Below, piece after piece: positions 47,053 to 56,416 of a stretch of 64,000 nucleotides of DNA. Location: NCBI GenBank assembly GCA_963738325.1, contig CAVTWD010000009.1, forward strand, positions 434,001 through 498,000. The letters are read 5' to 3'. Each line of letters begins with the position of its first letter. Position 1 is the first letter of the stretch. The stretch is from CAVTWD01 sp963738325 (GTDB taxonomy: Bacteria > Actinomycetota > Acidimicrobiia > Acidimicrobiales > Ilumatobacteraceae). Under the pieces are notes generated by a model that searched no databases, was not told the DNA's origin, and saw only the letters and a program-made list of their open reading frames with translations. A program made the translations under genes and the position numbers.

Positions 47053-47586
47053 CCGTGGCATCGTTCATCGCCGCCCAGAGGACCGACTACCGGATCCCCC
47101 ACGCGGTCAGCTGCCGGGCGTTGGAGGTGAGCGAGTCCTGGTTCTACAAGTGGCGCGACCGCGAGCCGACTCCCCGCGAGGCGCGTCGGGCCGCGCTTGA
47201 CGCGGCGGTGAAGGCGTCGTTCGAGGACTCGGGGGGCACGCCGGGCACCTATGGGTCGCCCCGGGTGTGGGAGGACCTGATCGCCGACGGTTGGCGGGTG
47301 TCGAAGAAGACGGTGGCCGCGTCGATGGCCCGCCAGGGCCTGCAGGGGCGCAGCCCGAAACGCAAGCGGCGTTCCCTGACCCGCCCCGACAAGGCGGCCG
47401 CGCCGATCCCGGACCTCGTCAAACGGGACTTCAGTGCCGAGGCGGTCGACCAGCGCTGGTGCGGGGACCTGACCGAGATCCCCACCGACGAGGGCAAGCT
47501 GTACCTATTAGTTACGTGGAATCAAGCCGGGGGCTTGGATGGCCCCCCTGCATCCCACGAGCTGAGAGGTCGGCCACGTCTTGTCG

Positions 47587-48639
47587 ATGCCATTGGAGGA
47601 GAAGTGGGTGGTTCTCGGCCGTCACGCGCGGGCGGTCGAGTGGCTGCGGATCTGGGCCGATCTCGGTCGGGCGCCGAGGACGATCGACGCCTACGGGCGC
47701 GGGCTCGCTGAGTATCTCGAGGTCTGCGAGCGTGATGGCGTCGACCCGCTCGCTGCTGGCCGAGCACAGGTCGCTTCGTTCGTCCGGGAGCTGACGAACC
47801 GCCCGAGCCGCTTTGGCGCGAACACGGTGGCGCTCGACTCGGGAAGCGGCCTTGCGAACGCCACCCTCCAGCAGCGCCTGGTTCCGGTGCGGCTCTTCTA
47901 CGACTTCCTCGTCGAGGAGGGAGTTCGCGACTCGAATCCGGTCGGCCGTGGCCGTTACGGCGCCCGCCACAACCTCGGCAGCGGCGGGCGGCCGCTGGTG
48001 CCGCGGCTCGTGAAGCTGCCGTGGATCCCTACCGACCAGCAGTGGCTGGACATCCTGGCGGTCTTCCGCGACGAGGCGATCCGCAATCGGCTGATGGTCG
48101 CCCTCGCCTACGACGCCGCGCTGCGGCGCGAGGAGCTCTGCTCGCTTCGCACCGATGATCTCGACCCGGCGCATCGCATGGTGCGGGTCCGAGCCGAGAC
48201 GACCAAGACCCGCAGGGGAAGGAGCGTCCCCTACTCGGCGGCGACCGGCGCACTGCTGGCCGCCTACCTCGCCCACCGGGGCACCCTCAGCCGCTCGCGT
48301 GGTCCGCTGTTCTTGTCGGAATCTCGGCGCAACCGGGCCGAGCCGCTGACGCTGTGGACCTGGTCCAAGGTGGTGCGCCGGGTCGCGCTCGCCGCCGATG
48401 TCCCGCAGTTCTCCACCCACACGACGCGCCACCTCTGTTTGACCGACCTCGCCCGCATGGGCTGGGAGCTGCACGCCATCGCCACCTTCGCCGGCCACCG
48501 CAGCACGGACTCGACGCTGCGCTACATCCACCTCTCGGGCCGGGACCTGTCCGACAAGCTCAACCGGGGGATGGCAGAGATCCACGCCTGGCGCATCAGC
48601 CTGCTGACGGGGACCGACACTGACGGCGGAGAGCAGTGA
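47587..48639 (+). CDS. Tyrosine recombinase TnpA-like
   Basis: The 350-residue protein has a SAM-like N-terminal domain (ADLGRAPRTIDAYGRGLAEY) and a full catalytic domain: Arg in AYDAALRREELCSLR, STHTTRHLCLTDLAR, FAGHRSTDSTLRYIHLSGR with the Tyr. ATG 47587 is likely; TTG 47581 is possible. GTG of the next gene overlaps its stop, so the two are coupled, as tnpA/tnpB are in Tn554. Confidence 0.88.
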   Translation: MPLEEKWVVLGRHARAVEWLRIWADLGRAPRTIDAYGRGLAEYLEVCERDGVDPLAAGRAQVASFVRELTNRPSRFGANTVALDSGSGLANATLQQRLVPVRLFYDFLVEEGVRDSNPVGRGRYGARHNLGSGGRPLVPRLVKLPWIPTDQQWLDILAVFRDEAIRNRLMVALAYDAALRREELCSLRTDDLDPAHRMVRVRAETTKTRRGRSVPYSAATGALLAAYLAHRGTLSRSRGPLFLSESRRNRAEPLTLWTWSKVVRRVALAADVPQFSTHTTRHLCLTDLARMGWELHAIATFAGHRSTDSTLRYIHLSGRDLSDKLNRGMAEIHAWRISLLTGTDTDGGEQ

Positions 48640-50978
48640 ACGCCGGCGCCTCCGCCGCGCGCGGCGAGCAGAGAAGACAGCCATGGCCGGCCATCGACGT
48701 CACTGCCTACGACCGCTCAGGCATGTTGAGAAACGATGAGCGCGAGGCGCTGGCGAGGCTCGGCCCGGTCGGTCTTCGACGCAACCGCGCCCGCGGCATC
48801 CCGCGCCGCACCGCGTCGTGCTGGCGGGTGCTCGCCCGCTTGGTCGACCCGCTCGATGCCGCGCGGCTCGCGCTACACCATGGTGACAACGTCCGTCACC
48901 GACGGGCCGGTCTGCACGCGGTCGGGCTGGTGCTTGAGCACTGCAGCGTGATCGGCCGCTCGTACTGGGCCTGGACGTGCGAAGAGTGGGCCGAGTTCCT
49001 CGGTGCGAGCGCCGAGGCCTTCCTCGCCGAACGGTCGCTTCCGACCGAGACGACCGTCCGTCCCTTCGCCGTCACCCTCGCCTACCTGCTCGGCGGGTTC
49101 GACCGCTTCGAGCGACTCGGAACCTTCAACCGTCTGCACCTCGCCGGACTCGTCTTCGGCGCCGACACCGTCGAGTCGTCCATCGCCCAGGTGGGCCAGA
49201 AGCTCGATGCCTGGGGCTATCGCATCCCGGGATTGGCAAAGCATCGACTCCGGGGCGTGCTCAGCCAGGCGTTCCTCGTGAACCGCAGCCCCTTCCTCGG
49301 GGACCTGAGCACCGACGCCTTCGCCCGGCTCCGGGAACACCCAGCGACGAGCGGATACCAGCTGTCCATCCTCTACGCGCTCCAGCGCGCCGTCGCCGCG
49401 CTCGGGCACTGCGAGGCGCCAGTGCGCACCGGCTACAACCATGTCCCGGTCATCGAAGGTGCCGATCTCACCTGGACTGCCTGGGTCGAGCGTTGGCACG
49501 GGACCTCGACGCTCACCCCGAAGGTGCGGTCAATCGTCCGCACGATCATGGCCAAGACCGGACGCTGGCTGGCAGCTGAGCATCCAGAGATCACCGAGCC
49601 TGCCCAGTGGACGCGAGCGACCTGCGCTGCCTGGGTGGCGGCGGTCGACCGAATGTCGGTCGGCGACTATGTGCAGCGCCGCCACTCGCTCCGGGACCGG
49701 GAGGGCGCACCGATCTCGCCGCGCACCAAGGCGCACATCTTGATGGCGAGCAGGACCTTCTTCCGGGACTGCCAGGAGTGGGAGTGGATCCCCCGTCGCT
49801 TCGATCCCTCACGCGTGCTCGCCGTCCCACGCAGTGTCGCGGCATTGATCGCAACCGATCCCCGTGTGATCGCCGATGACGTATGGGCGAAGCTGCTGTG
49901 GGCCGGGCTCAACTTGGAGCCGGGCGACCTGCCGGGCAACTCCGCCGACACCTACTACCCGATGGAGCTGATCCGGGCGGTGACCCTGACGTGGCTCTTC
50001 AGCGGGTTGCGCTCCGACGAGATCACCAGGCTCCGTGTTGGCTGCGCCCGCTGGCGCCATGACGGGCACCCGATCCCCGCCGACGCTCCCGACGTCCTCG
50101 CCGAAGAGGCCGTCTGCCTGCTGGATGTGCCCGTGCACAAGACCGGCACCGCCTTCACCAAGCCAGTGGACCCGCTGGTCGGCGAGGCCATCGAGGCGTG
50201 GCAGCGCGTCCGACCGGCCCAGCCGAAGACCCTCGACCGCAAGACCGCCGAGCACGTCGACATCCTCTTCGCGGTGCGTGCCCAACCCGTCGCACGCAGC
50301 TACCTCAACCGGACGATCATCCCCGCGCTGTGCGCCAAGGCCGGCGTCCCGCCCGCGGACGTGCGAGGCAAGATCACCAGCCACCGGGCCCGCTCGACGA
50401 TCGCCAGCCAGCTCTACAACGCCAAGGAAGCGATGACGCTGTTCGAACTGCAGGCCTGGCTCGGCCACCGAAGCCCGGCCAGCACCCAGCACTACGCGAA
50501 GATCACTCCGGCCACCCTGTCCAAGGCCTACACCGAGGCCGGCTACTTCGCCCGCAACCTACGGACGATCGAAGTCCTCCTCGACCGGGAAGCCGTCACC
50601 TCGGGACGCGCCGGGAACGGCGAGCCGTGGCAGCACTACGACCTCGGCCACGGCTACTGCAGCTACAGCTTCTTCGAGCAGTGCCCGCACCGGATGGCCT
50701 GCGCACGCTGTGACTTCTACAGCCCCAAGCCGTCGAGCCGAACACAGATCCTCGAGGGCAAGGAGCACCTCCAACGCATGCTCGTCGCCGTCCCCCTCAC
50801 CGACGACGAACGAGCCGCCGTCGAGGACGGTCACGCCGCTCTCGGCGCCCTCATCAATCGACTGAGCGAAGTCCCCAGCCCAGCGGGCTCAACGCCACGA
50901 TCACTCGGCACCACCGTCACGGCAACCCAGCTCCCGAACGTCCAGTTGCGACCAACCCGACGAGCCAAAGGGACTTGA
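48636..50978 (+). CDS. Large tyrosine recombinase TnpB-like
   Basis: The 780-residue protein has a long N-terminal region of unknown fold and a recombinase domain in the C-terminal half: Arg in WLFSGLRSDEITRLRVGC, ITSHRARSTIASQLYNA, AWLGHRSPASTQHYAKITP. A Cys-rich block (CSYSFFEQCPHRMACARCDF) near the end may bind zinc. The gene ends 21 bp before the element end. Tn554 TnpB is similar in size and coupling. Confidence 0.87.
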   Translation: MNAGASAARGEQRRQPWPAIDVTAYDRSGMLRNDEREALARLGPVGLRRNRARGIPRRTASCWRVLARLVDPLDAARLALHHGDNVRHRRAGLHAVGLVLEHCSVIGRSYWAWTCEEWAEFLGASAEAFLAERSLPTETTVRPFAVTLAYLLGGFDRFERLGTFNRLHLAGLVFGADTVESSIAQVGQKLDAWGYRIPGLAKHRLRGVLSQAFLVNRSPFLGDLSTDAFARLREHPATSGYQLSILYALQRAVAALGHCEAPVRTGYNHVPVIEGADLTWTAWVERWHGTSTLTPKVRSIVRTIMAKTGRWLAAEHPEITEPAQWTRATCAAWVAAVDRMSVGDYVQRRHSLRDREGAPISPRTKAHILMASRTFFRDCQEWEWIPRRFDPSRVLAVPRSVAALIATDPRVIADDVWAKLLWAGLNLEPGDLPGNSADTYYPMELIRAVTLTWLFSGLRSDEITRLRVGCARWRHDGHPIPADAPDVLAEEAVCLLDVPVHKTGTAFTKPVDPLVGEAIEAWQRVRPAQPKTLDRKTAEHVDILFAVRAQPVARSYLNRTIIPALCAKAGVPPADVRGKITSHRARSTIASQLYNAKEAMTLFELQAWLGHRSPASTQHYAKITPATLSKAYTEAGYFARNLRTIEVLLDREAVTSGRAGNGEPWQHYDLGHGYCSYSFFEQCPHRMACARCDFYSPKPSSRTQILEGKEHLQRMLVAVPLTDDERAAVEDGHAALGALINRLSEVPSPAGSTPRSLGTTVTATQLPNVQLRPTRRAKGT

Positions 50979-51454
50979 CAAGTCAGATTCCACAGAATAG
51001 CCACCGTGCTGGACCTGGCGAGCCGCCGGCTGCCCGGCTTCGCGCTGGGCGAGCACCACGACGCCCCGCTGGCACGGGCCGCGCTGTGCATGGCCGCCGC
51101 CGTGCGCGGCGGCCGGGTCGCCGGCGTCGTGTTCCACTCCGACAAGGGCGGCGAGTACACCGGCGACGTGTTCGCCCAAGCCTGCGCCGGGCTGGGGGCG
51201 ATCCAGTCGATGGGGCGGGTCGGCTCGGCGCTGGACAACGCGGCGGCCGAAAGCTTCAACTCCACCCTCGAACACGAGCTGCTCTCCCGCCGGCGGTTCG
51301 CCACCAAAGACCAAGCCCGTCGCGAGGTTGCCGCCTACATCGACGCCTACAACCATCGGCGCCGTCACAGCTCGGCCGAGATGATGGCCCCGGTCGCCTA
51401 CGAGCAGGTGCTCGCCGAACGCGCTGCCCAACACGACCCCGGGGAGGTGGCAGC

Positions 51455-51796
51455 ATGAACCCCGTGCGCGACGATACCGCGACGAACGTCTGCCCGGCAT
51501 GTGGCGGGTCGTTCTCACCCGAGGGCCGTCAGAGGTACTGCTCGACCGTCTGCCGACAGCAGGCGTGGCGACGCCGACGACAGGCGCCCATGCCGCCGGT
51601 CCCGGCCAAGCCGACCACCGTGTACGAATGCGACAGCTGTGGAGAACGCGCCCTCGGCGAGCAGTACTGCCAGGACTGCCGCACGTTCATGCGCCGGGTC
51701 GGGCCCGGAGGCCCGTGCCCCCACTGCGACGAACTCGTGGCCCTTCAAGACATCATCAGCGAGGACCAACTCGCTCCCGCCCGCCGGCGGCCATGA
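51455..51796 (+). CDS. Zinc-ribbon protein translationally coupled to IS3 orfB
   Basis: The 113-residue protein starts ATG 51455 overlapping the orfB stop (ATGA). It has three Cys clusters: CPACGGSFSPEGRQRYCSTVC, CDSCGERALGEQYCQDC and CPHCDE. It seems to be part of the IS3 element. A role in transposition or its control is possible, but nothing in the sequence proves one. Confidence 0.75.
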   Translation: MNPVRDDTATNVCPACGGSFSPEGRQRYCSTVCRQQAWRRRRQAPMPPVPAKPTTVYECDSCGERALGEQYCQDCRTFMRRVGPGGPCPHCDELVALQDIISEDQLAPARRRP

Positions 51797-52288
51797 CCTC
51801 AACGACTACCTTGACCTATAAGCAACCCTCCACGGTTTGGGGGGAAGCCCAGCACCGGCGAGCGCCGCGTTGTGGCGATCAGCCTCGAGTCCGACGGAGC
51901 GCTGGGGTTGGTGGTGGGCCGGGTGCGGCAAAGGATGGTGGAGGGTGACGCCGCCAAGGTGGCGGCCCGGTTGCTGGCCGGTTCCTGGCCAGCGCGGTGA
52001 CGTTGATGGACGAACATCCGGCGTTGCGTGACGTCATGATCGAGGATCTGGTCGAGGCGTTCGCTGGTGGCGGTTGGGGATGGCTCGATGACGCCCGGGC
52101 CTTCACTTCGCCGTGGGGATTCGAGCTTCGCTCGGTCGGCGCATGGACCCGCGCTCGTGAGAGACGCCTCCCGGGCACTCGATCCTCGGTTCGCTGCGCC
52201 GTCCGCGCGTGCCATGTCCAGACCGCCGTGCTGCTCAGCTTCGTGTTGTCCCTCAGGTGGGCGGTTCCTGGTCGTCGTGGGATTCGGA
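51797..52288 (+). other. Region without an intact gene
   Basis: A short frame (ERRVVAISLESDGALGLVVG to AARLLAGSW, about 51850-52000) looks like the remnant of a small protein but has no recognisable family. No IS3 right end could be recognised. Confidence 0.4.
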
Positions 52289-52627
52289 TCACCTGGCGCT
52301 CTTGGCTCGTCTTAGCAACCTTCCCACTTCGTCGCCGATCTGGTCGACGGACGCGGTCAGCGCCTCGTTCAACGATCGCGCGACGAGCGTGGTCTGCTCT
52401 TTGACCGCAGGGTCGTGGACGATTGAGGCTGCCCGCTCGCCCAGCTCTTGGGCTGCGGTGACGATCTTGTCGAATGCTTCGCGAAGCGCAGCCCGCTCCT
52501 CGCCCGCATCGTCTCGCGCGCCGGTAGGGGCGGTCTCGGCCGACTGGTAGCGCTCCTTCACCACACGACCGAGTGCTTCGAAGCGCTGGCCCACTTCTTC
52601 CCATCGCGGCTTCATCGGTTCGGTCAT
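52289..52627 (-). CDS. Small helical protein
   Basis: The 112-residue, charged, all-helical protein (PRWEEVGQRFEALGRVVKER, FDKIVTAAQELGERAASIV, IGDEVGRLLRRAKSAR) starts at ATG 52627. Amphipathic repeats suggest a coiled coil. Similar small proteins occur in actinomycetes, but I know of no function. Codon use looks normal. Confidence 0.65.
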   Translation of the reverse strand: MTEPMKPRWEEVGQRFEALGRVVKERYQSAETAPTGARDDAGEERAALREAFDKIVTAAQELGERAASIVHDPAVKEQTTLVARSLNEALTASVDQIGDEVGRLLRRAKSAR

Positions 52628-52903
52628 GGTCGACACCTCGGATCGGTCGAGATCGGATGAAGCGATCATGCCCGCTGCACGGGGCGGTTCAACGCCGCGG
52701 TCGACCGTCGTTGGACTTGACCACGACCCGCGTCGGACACAGCCCACGCCAGGACCGAGTCGCGTGATCCGGGCCGGCGTCCGATCGCCCCTCACTGCCT
52801 CCCCGCACCGCGACCGTCGATCGAGTGCGTCCAGTCTGACTGCGACGAGCGGGACCTATTCAAATAGGGTGTGATGAGATCTCGATGTTGGGTGGTGGTG
52901 CGC

Positions 52904-53263
52904 ATGGTGAAGACGCTGGTCGAAGTGTTGGTGGATGACTTGGATGGCTCCGAGGCGGTGGAGTCGGTGCGGCTGGGTTGGAACGGCCAGTGGCGTGAGC
53001 TGGATTTGTCGGAGAAGAATCTGGCCGCCTTGTCGAAGACGTTCGACAAGTTCTGGGACGCCGCCCGGCCGGTCAAGACCCAGCCGTCGTCTCGCCGCCG
53101 CAGCCGACGGCCGAACAACACCGCTCGAGTCGTGAGCGACGGCCAGCGCGACCCGAAGGCCATTCGGGAATGGGCACACAGCAATGGGATCCCGGTCCCA
53201 TCTCGGGGTCGGATACCGGGCGAGGTGGAACAGCAATACAACCGGGCCACCGGACGCACCTGA
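52904..53263 (+). CDS. lsr2: Lsr2-family nucleoid-associated protein
   Basis: The 119-residue protein has the Lsr2 dimerisation part (VEVLVDDLDGSEAVESVRLG, WRELDLSEKNLAALSKTFDK), a basic linker and the C-terminal AT-hook-like DNA-binding part IREWAHSNGIPVPSRGRIPG. Lsr2 is the actinobacterial H-NS-like silencer of AT-rich foreign DNA. The copy lies between transposons and an integrase, so it may be the element's own version rather than the housekeeping one. Confidence 0.93.
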   Translation: MVKTLVEVLVDDLDGSEAVESVRLGWNGQWRELDLSEKNLAALSKTFDKFWDAARPVKTQPSSRRRSRRPNNTARVVSDGQRDPKAIREWAHSNGIPVPSRGRIPGEVEQQYNRATGRT

Positions 53264-53291
53264 CCCTGGCCCGTGACCTCAGGCCCAGGGT
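53263..53291 (+). terminator. Hairpin after lsr2
   Basis: ACCCTGG pairs with CCAGGGT, starting in the lsr2 stop codon; the stem can extend past one mismatch. There is no T-run. Confidence 0.45.
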
Positions 53292-53310
53292 GGAGAACAG
53301 GTGAGGAGAC

Positions 53311-53632
53311 ATGCCGATGGTCGACACCGATTCACTGAGACCGCTGGAACGCCGTGTCTTGGGTCTCGTGGGCGATGGCGTCGAGGACATCGAGATCGGT
53401 CGCCGGTTTCGGCGTAGCCCGGAATTTGTGCGGCGAGTGGTCGTCTACGCCCGGATCCCGCACGGTCGCGCGGTGCCGGAGGCGGGGTGTGCTGCGGCCG
53501 GTGGAGCGCCGAATCCTGAAGTGGCGGGCCGCCAGCGCAGGCCACGCCGAGATCGGCCGTCGTTTCCACCGCACCCCCCGCCACATCGAGAGAATCGAGC
53601 AGCTGGTCACCTACAAACTCCAGGCAGGCTGA
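53311..53632 (+). pseudogene. Double helix-turn-helix protein, one frameshift
   Basis: The first HTH (LERRVLGLVGDGVEDIEIGR RFRRSP) is in one frame. After a shift in the G-rich stretch 53465-53500, the second (VERRILKWRAASAGHAEIGR RFHRTP) is in another and ends TYKLQAG. Both resemble LuxR/sigma-4 type HTHs and are alike, so this is a duplicated DNA-binding domain. With one base corrected it is about 106 residues. It lies 48 bp after lsr2, likely the same operon. Confidence 0.65.
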
Positions 53633-53895
53633 CACCCGACCGCACCCCTTCTCACTGTTCGTCGTCCCCCAGCCACCCAATCCCCCTCACAAGCGCACCG
53701 ACGCCCACACCCGCGGCCGTCCATCAGCTTGACCGCGTGCTCGAGTCTCGCGAGCGCGGCGCTGCGCTTGCCGCCCGCGACGTGCCGATCGGCGTGCTCG
53801 TGACCCTCGCGCGCACCGACGTTCGGGGCGTCGATATGGGCGGCCTCGGCCCGAGATCGGCGCTCACGATCGGGCGATCTGGCGCGGCGACCGCC

Positions 53896-54615
53896 TTAGC
53901 CAGCCATCGCCATTTCTGGTCTGGCGATCGGGCTCTCCGGCCTGAACCCCTTCCACGCGCAGTAGATGCCGAGCGACAGTTCCCACGCGGCCTCCGGCAG
54001 TGTCAGCAGGCCAGACAGTGCCGAACCGTTCTTGTACACACCGCAGAGGATCATGACGAAGTTCAGGATCAGCAAGGAGCCACCGATGAGACCCAGCAGA
54101 GCCATGCGGGGCGGCACGAGTGCCGATCGGTGCATCAGGTAGCCAAGCATCAAGCCGTTCCCGATTCCCGCAACGAGTCCGGGTCCCCATTGGAAGGCCC
54201 AGTCGTAGGTATGCACCAGCGAATTGCCTGAAGCACCTAGTGCCGTGGCCTGGACGCCAATGGCTGATGCCAACGAGTCGGCCACGTTCACAACTGAGAT
54301 GATGCTTATGAAACCGATCGCGGCGAAGACCGACTCCATGATGCGAGCGGTGACGTATCCGAGCGAGACGGTTTCGCTCTGCCGTCTGACGAGCGGGTAG
54401 ATCACGACGGCGGTTCCGATTTGGGTAACGATCAGTCCGAACTCGAGGACCGCGCCCAGCTTGAGGCTTGCGGTGGAAGTGGCCCCAGGGATGAAGCGCA
54501 TGTCGGACCAGGTCGCGCCGACTCCGTGAATGAAGAGCAGCCGCGCCGGAATGCTCGTTACGAATGTGCCGATGAACAACCAGCCGAAGATCCGACCAGT
54601 TCGCTGAACATCCAC
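53896..54615 (-). CDS. DUF4386 membrane protein
   Basis: The 239-residue protein has six hydrophobic helices (RIFGWLFIGTFVTSIPARLL, IMESVFAAIGFISIISVV, LLGLIGGSLLILNFVMILCG) and the DUF4386 pattern. GTG 54615 has a GAGGGGAC ribosome site. Function unknown. Confidence 0.85.
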   Translation of the reverse strand: MDVQRTGRIFGWLFIGTFVTSIPARLLFIHGVGATWSDMRFIPGATSTASLKLGAVLEFGLIVTQIGTAVVIYPLVRRQSETVSLGYVTARIMESVFAAIGFISIISVVNVADSLASAIGVQATALGASGNSLVHTYDWAFQWGPGLVAGIGNGLMLGYLMHRSALVPPRMALLGLIGGSLLILNFVMILCGVYKNGSALSGLLTLPEAAWELSLGIYCAWKGFRPESPIARPEMAMAG

Positions 54616-55047
54616 AACCGGTACGTCCCCTCTCTCATACTCACGTCGCGCCGGTTGGCGTCGCAGGCCCAGCTCGGCGCACATAGCTATGCCGATGCGT
54701 CCGGCAGACTACCCAGGGGACGCCGATCGTGCGCCACGAGTGCGGCCACCCGTGAGCCGCGCTTACTCCTGCCGGTTTGGCTTACGCCCCGGGCGTCGCA
54801 CCGCGCCTGTTGTCGGGACGGCCGCATCCTGCCAGTGACGGCCCGGCCCCCGCGACGCCATACCTGCCGATAGGCATTGGGGCGATCGGCCTACCGGTCC
54901 GCCGATGGGCGGCACCGCTGAGCGGGCAATATGCGTCTGTGGGTGAGGGTCCTCGCGTAGAGCGATCTGGCTTCGGTCCGCCATCGAGGTTGGCTGAATG
55001 ACTAGCCGTCGTTTCCGTCTGACCAGGACAGCCGTCCTCGCGGGGTG
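54616..55047 (+). other. Intergenic region
   Basis: No gene recognised. CGCCGATGGGCGG and short palindromes around 54860-54910 are visible, without a clear role. Confidence 0.4.
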
Positions 55048-55524
55048 TCAAGCGGTCCCGTGGCGCGCTTCGAGGACGATCACGGGCGTATCGGTCGACC
55101 GCCGACCGGCATAGCCGTCGAGCTTCGGTTCGACCGCGACCCAGCGCTGCCACAGTCGATCACGCTCCTCCCCCGCGACCGGGAGGGCGCGCACTGGGCG
55201 CGCATGCTGGCCCTCCAGGCGAACGACAGCATCCGGGTGCGCCTCGAGGTTGAGCCACCACGAGGGATGGCCCTCGTCCCAGCCGTTCATCGCAAGCACG
55301 ACGAGATTCGGGCCGTCCTCGACGTAGCCGATGATGACGCTGCGTTCTTGCCCGGACTTCCGCCCGACGGTCGTAAGGCGCAGCGCGCCCCAGCCGCGCT
55401 TGTTCGACGTGGTCCACAGAAAGCGGCCGCCACTGAGCCTGTAGAGCGCTCGATGAACGCGCCAAGCCATGTGTACGAACCACGGCGGCGGGTGTTTCGG
55501 CGGTCGGGTTGCCTCGGTGCCCAT
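55048..55524 (-). CDS. Ddn-type F420-dependent nitroreductase-family protein
   Basis: The 158-residue protein has a hydrophobic N-terminal helix (FVHMAWRVHRALYRLSGGRF) and the split-barrel block LRLTTVGRKSGQERSVIIGY and VVLAMNGWDEGHPSWWLNLE, diagnostic for the deazaflavin-dependent nitroreductase family. It likely uses F420H2 to reduce quinones or nitro compounds at the membrane. ATG 55524 follows a GGGGCGAGG site. Confidence 0.9.
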   Translation of the reverse strand: MGTEATRPPKHPPPWFVHMAWRVHRALYRLSGGRFLWTTSNKRGWGALRLTTVGRKSGQERSVIIGYVEDGPNLVVLAMNGWDEGHPSWWLNLEAHPDAVVRLEGQHARPVRALPVAGEERDRLWQRWVAVEPKLDGYAGRRSTDTPVIVLEARHGTA

Positions 55525-56300
55525 GGCCTCGCCCCTCCTGATCGGTACTCCATGATGCCAACCGATCGGTGACGACGGCCCGAGGCTTACGTCCCGACGC
55601 CCATATTGCCGATCTGGACACGGCCGAGGGTCGTGCCTCGCCGACCCCGAGTCGGCGTTCTGCACGAAGGGACTGTGCACAGAACCGCGTGCCAGAACGA
55701 CGCCTCGCACCGAGTGGCCAACCGCTCCGAACGGCACGTGGGAGTGGGTGGCGGCGGGCGTAGCAGACCCGCACAACACGGACGCGCTGAGCGTCGTCAC
55801 CCAGCCGGCGCCACCGCCGGCCGAACGAGGCGCGGTATCCACCGATCCGTGCGCGCCGAGGCCGACCGCGCAGCCGCACATATCGCTCAGCCACGCGCCG
55901 GCGGACTGGAGCGCCGAACCGGCGTTCGGCTTCCTCGGCGGGAATCCTCGAGTTGACAGCGTGCAGGGCTGTGGCCGCGTTGCATCACAAGGTGGTGTTG
56001 TCGATCTGAGTCGGTTGCCGACAACGCACCAGCGGTCGTGTTAGACGCGGGCCGCGGCGACATCCGGTCGGAGAGCTCTGTCGGGCGCTCGGGACAGCCA
56101 TCATCCCCCGCCACCCGCGCGCCATGCGTGAAGCCTGCCCGATCTCCCAAGGGCTCTCGGCCTCGGCAGTCGGAGGCGGAATCCTTCCCACGCTCTTCCC
56201 AATCGTCTCGGCAAGTCACGGACAATCGGGGTCAACAGCGGTAAATCGGCCTAGCCGCCTGAACTGGACAAACCTGCAGATCAGGAGCGAAATCGCTGGG
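55525..56300 (+). other. Region without a recognised gene before the att fragment
   Basis: Open frames here have no protein-like composition. I see no RNA gene or repeat in it until the tRNA fragment at 56301. Confidence 0.45.
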
Positions 56301-56347
56301 CGCCCTCGGCAGGATTCGAACCTGCGCACACGGCTCCGGAGGCCGAA
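56301..56347 (-). other. 3' half of tRNA-Arg(CCG): candidate attachment-site remnant
   Basis: The minus strand gives the anticodon loop CTCCGGA, T-arm GCAGGTTCGAATCCTGC and acceptor end CGAGGGC. The 5' half (acceptor GCCCTCG and D-arm) is absent. Such 3' tRNA fragments are made when an element integrates into a tRNA gene. It lies 70 bp from the 3' end of the integrase gene. Confidence 0.75.
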
Positions 56348-56416
56348 GCTGCGTAGCCGCCGCGCGCTCGCTCGAAGTGACGAAGAGGAGCCATCTGTGA
56401 GCGAGACGCCGCTGAA

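Larger units (their letters stand above)
47508..50999 (+). mobile_element. Two-recombinase (Tn554-like) element inserted in IS3 orfB
   Basis: The 3,492-bp insert contains only two overlapping tyrosine-recombinase genes. Near its ends GTGGAATC (47516-47523) and GATTCCAC (50986-50993) are inverted copies. No target duplication is evident: the host codons join cleanly apart from a possible shared TA. This is how Tn554-type site-specific elements behave. No TnpC/DUF6262 or cargo gene is present. Confidence 0.8.
47049..51458 (+). pseudogene. IS3-family OrfB (DDE transposase), interrupted by a two-recombinase element
   Basis: The first half (RTDYRIPHAVSCRALEVSES to WCGDLTEIPTDEGKLYL) ends at 47507. 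The second half resumes at 51000 (ATVLDLASRRLPGFALGEHH, FHSDKGGEYTGDVF, SALDNAAAESFNSTLEHELL) and runs to TGA 51456-51458. Joining CTA at 47505-47507 to GCC at 51000 restores an intact protein of about 300 residues with the D, D and E residues. The inserted DNA is the 3.5-kb element at 47508-50999. Confidence 0.9.
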
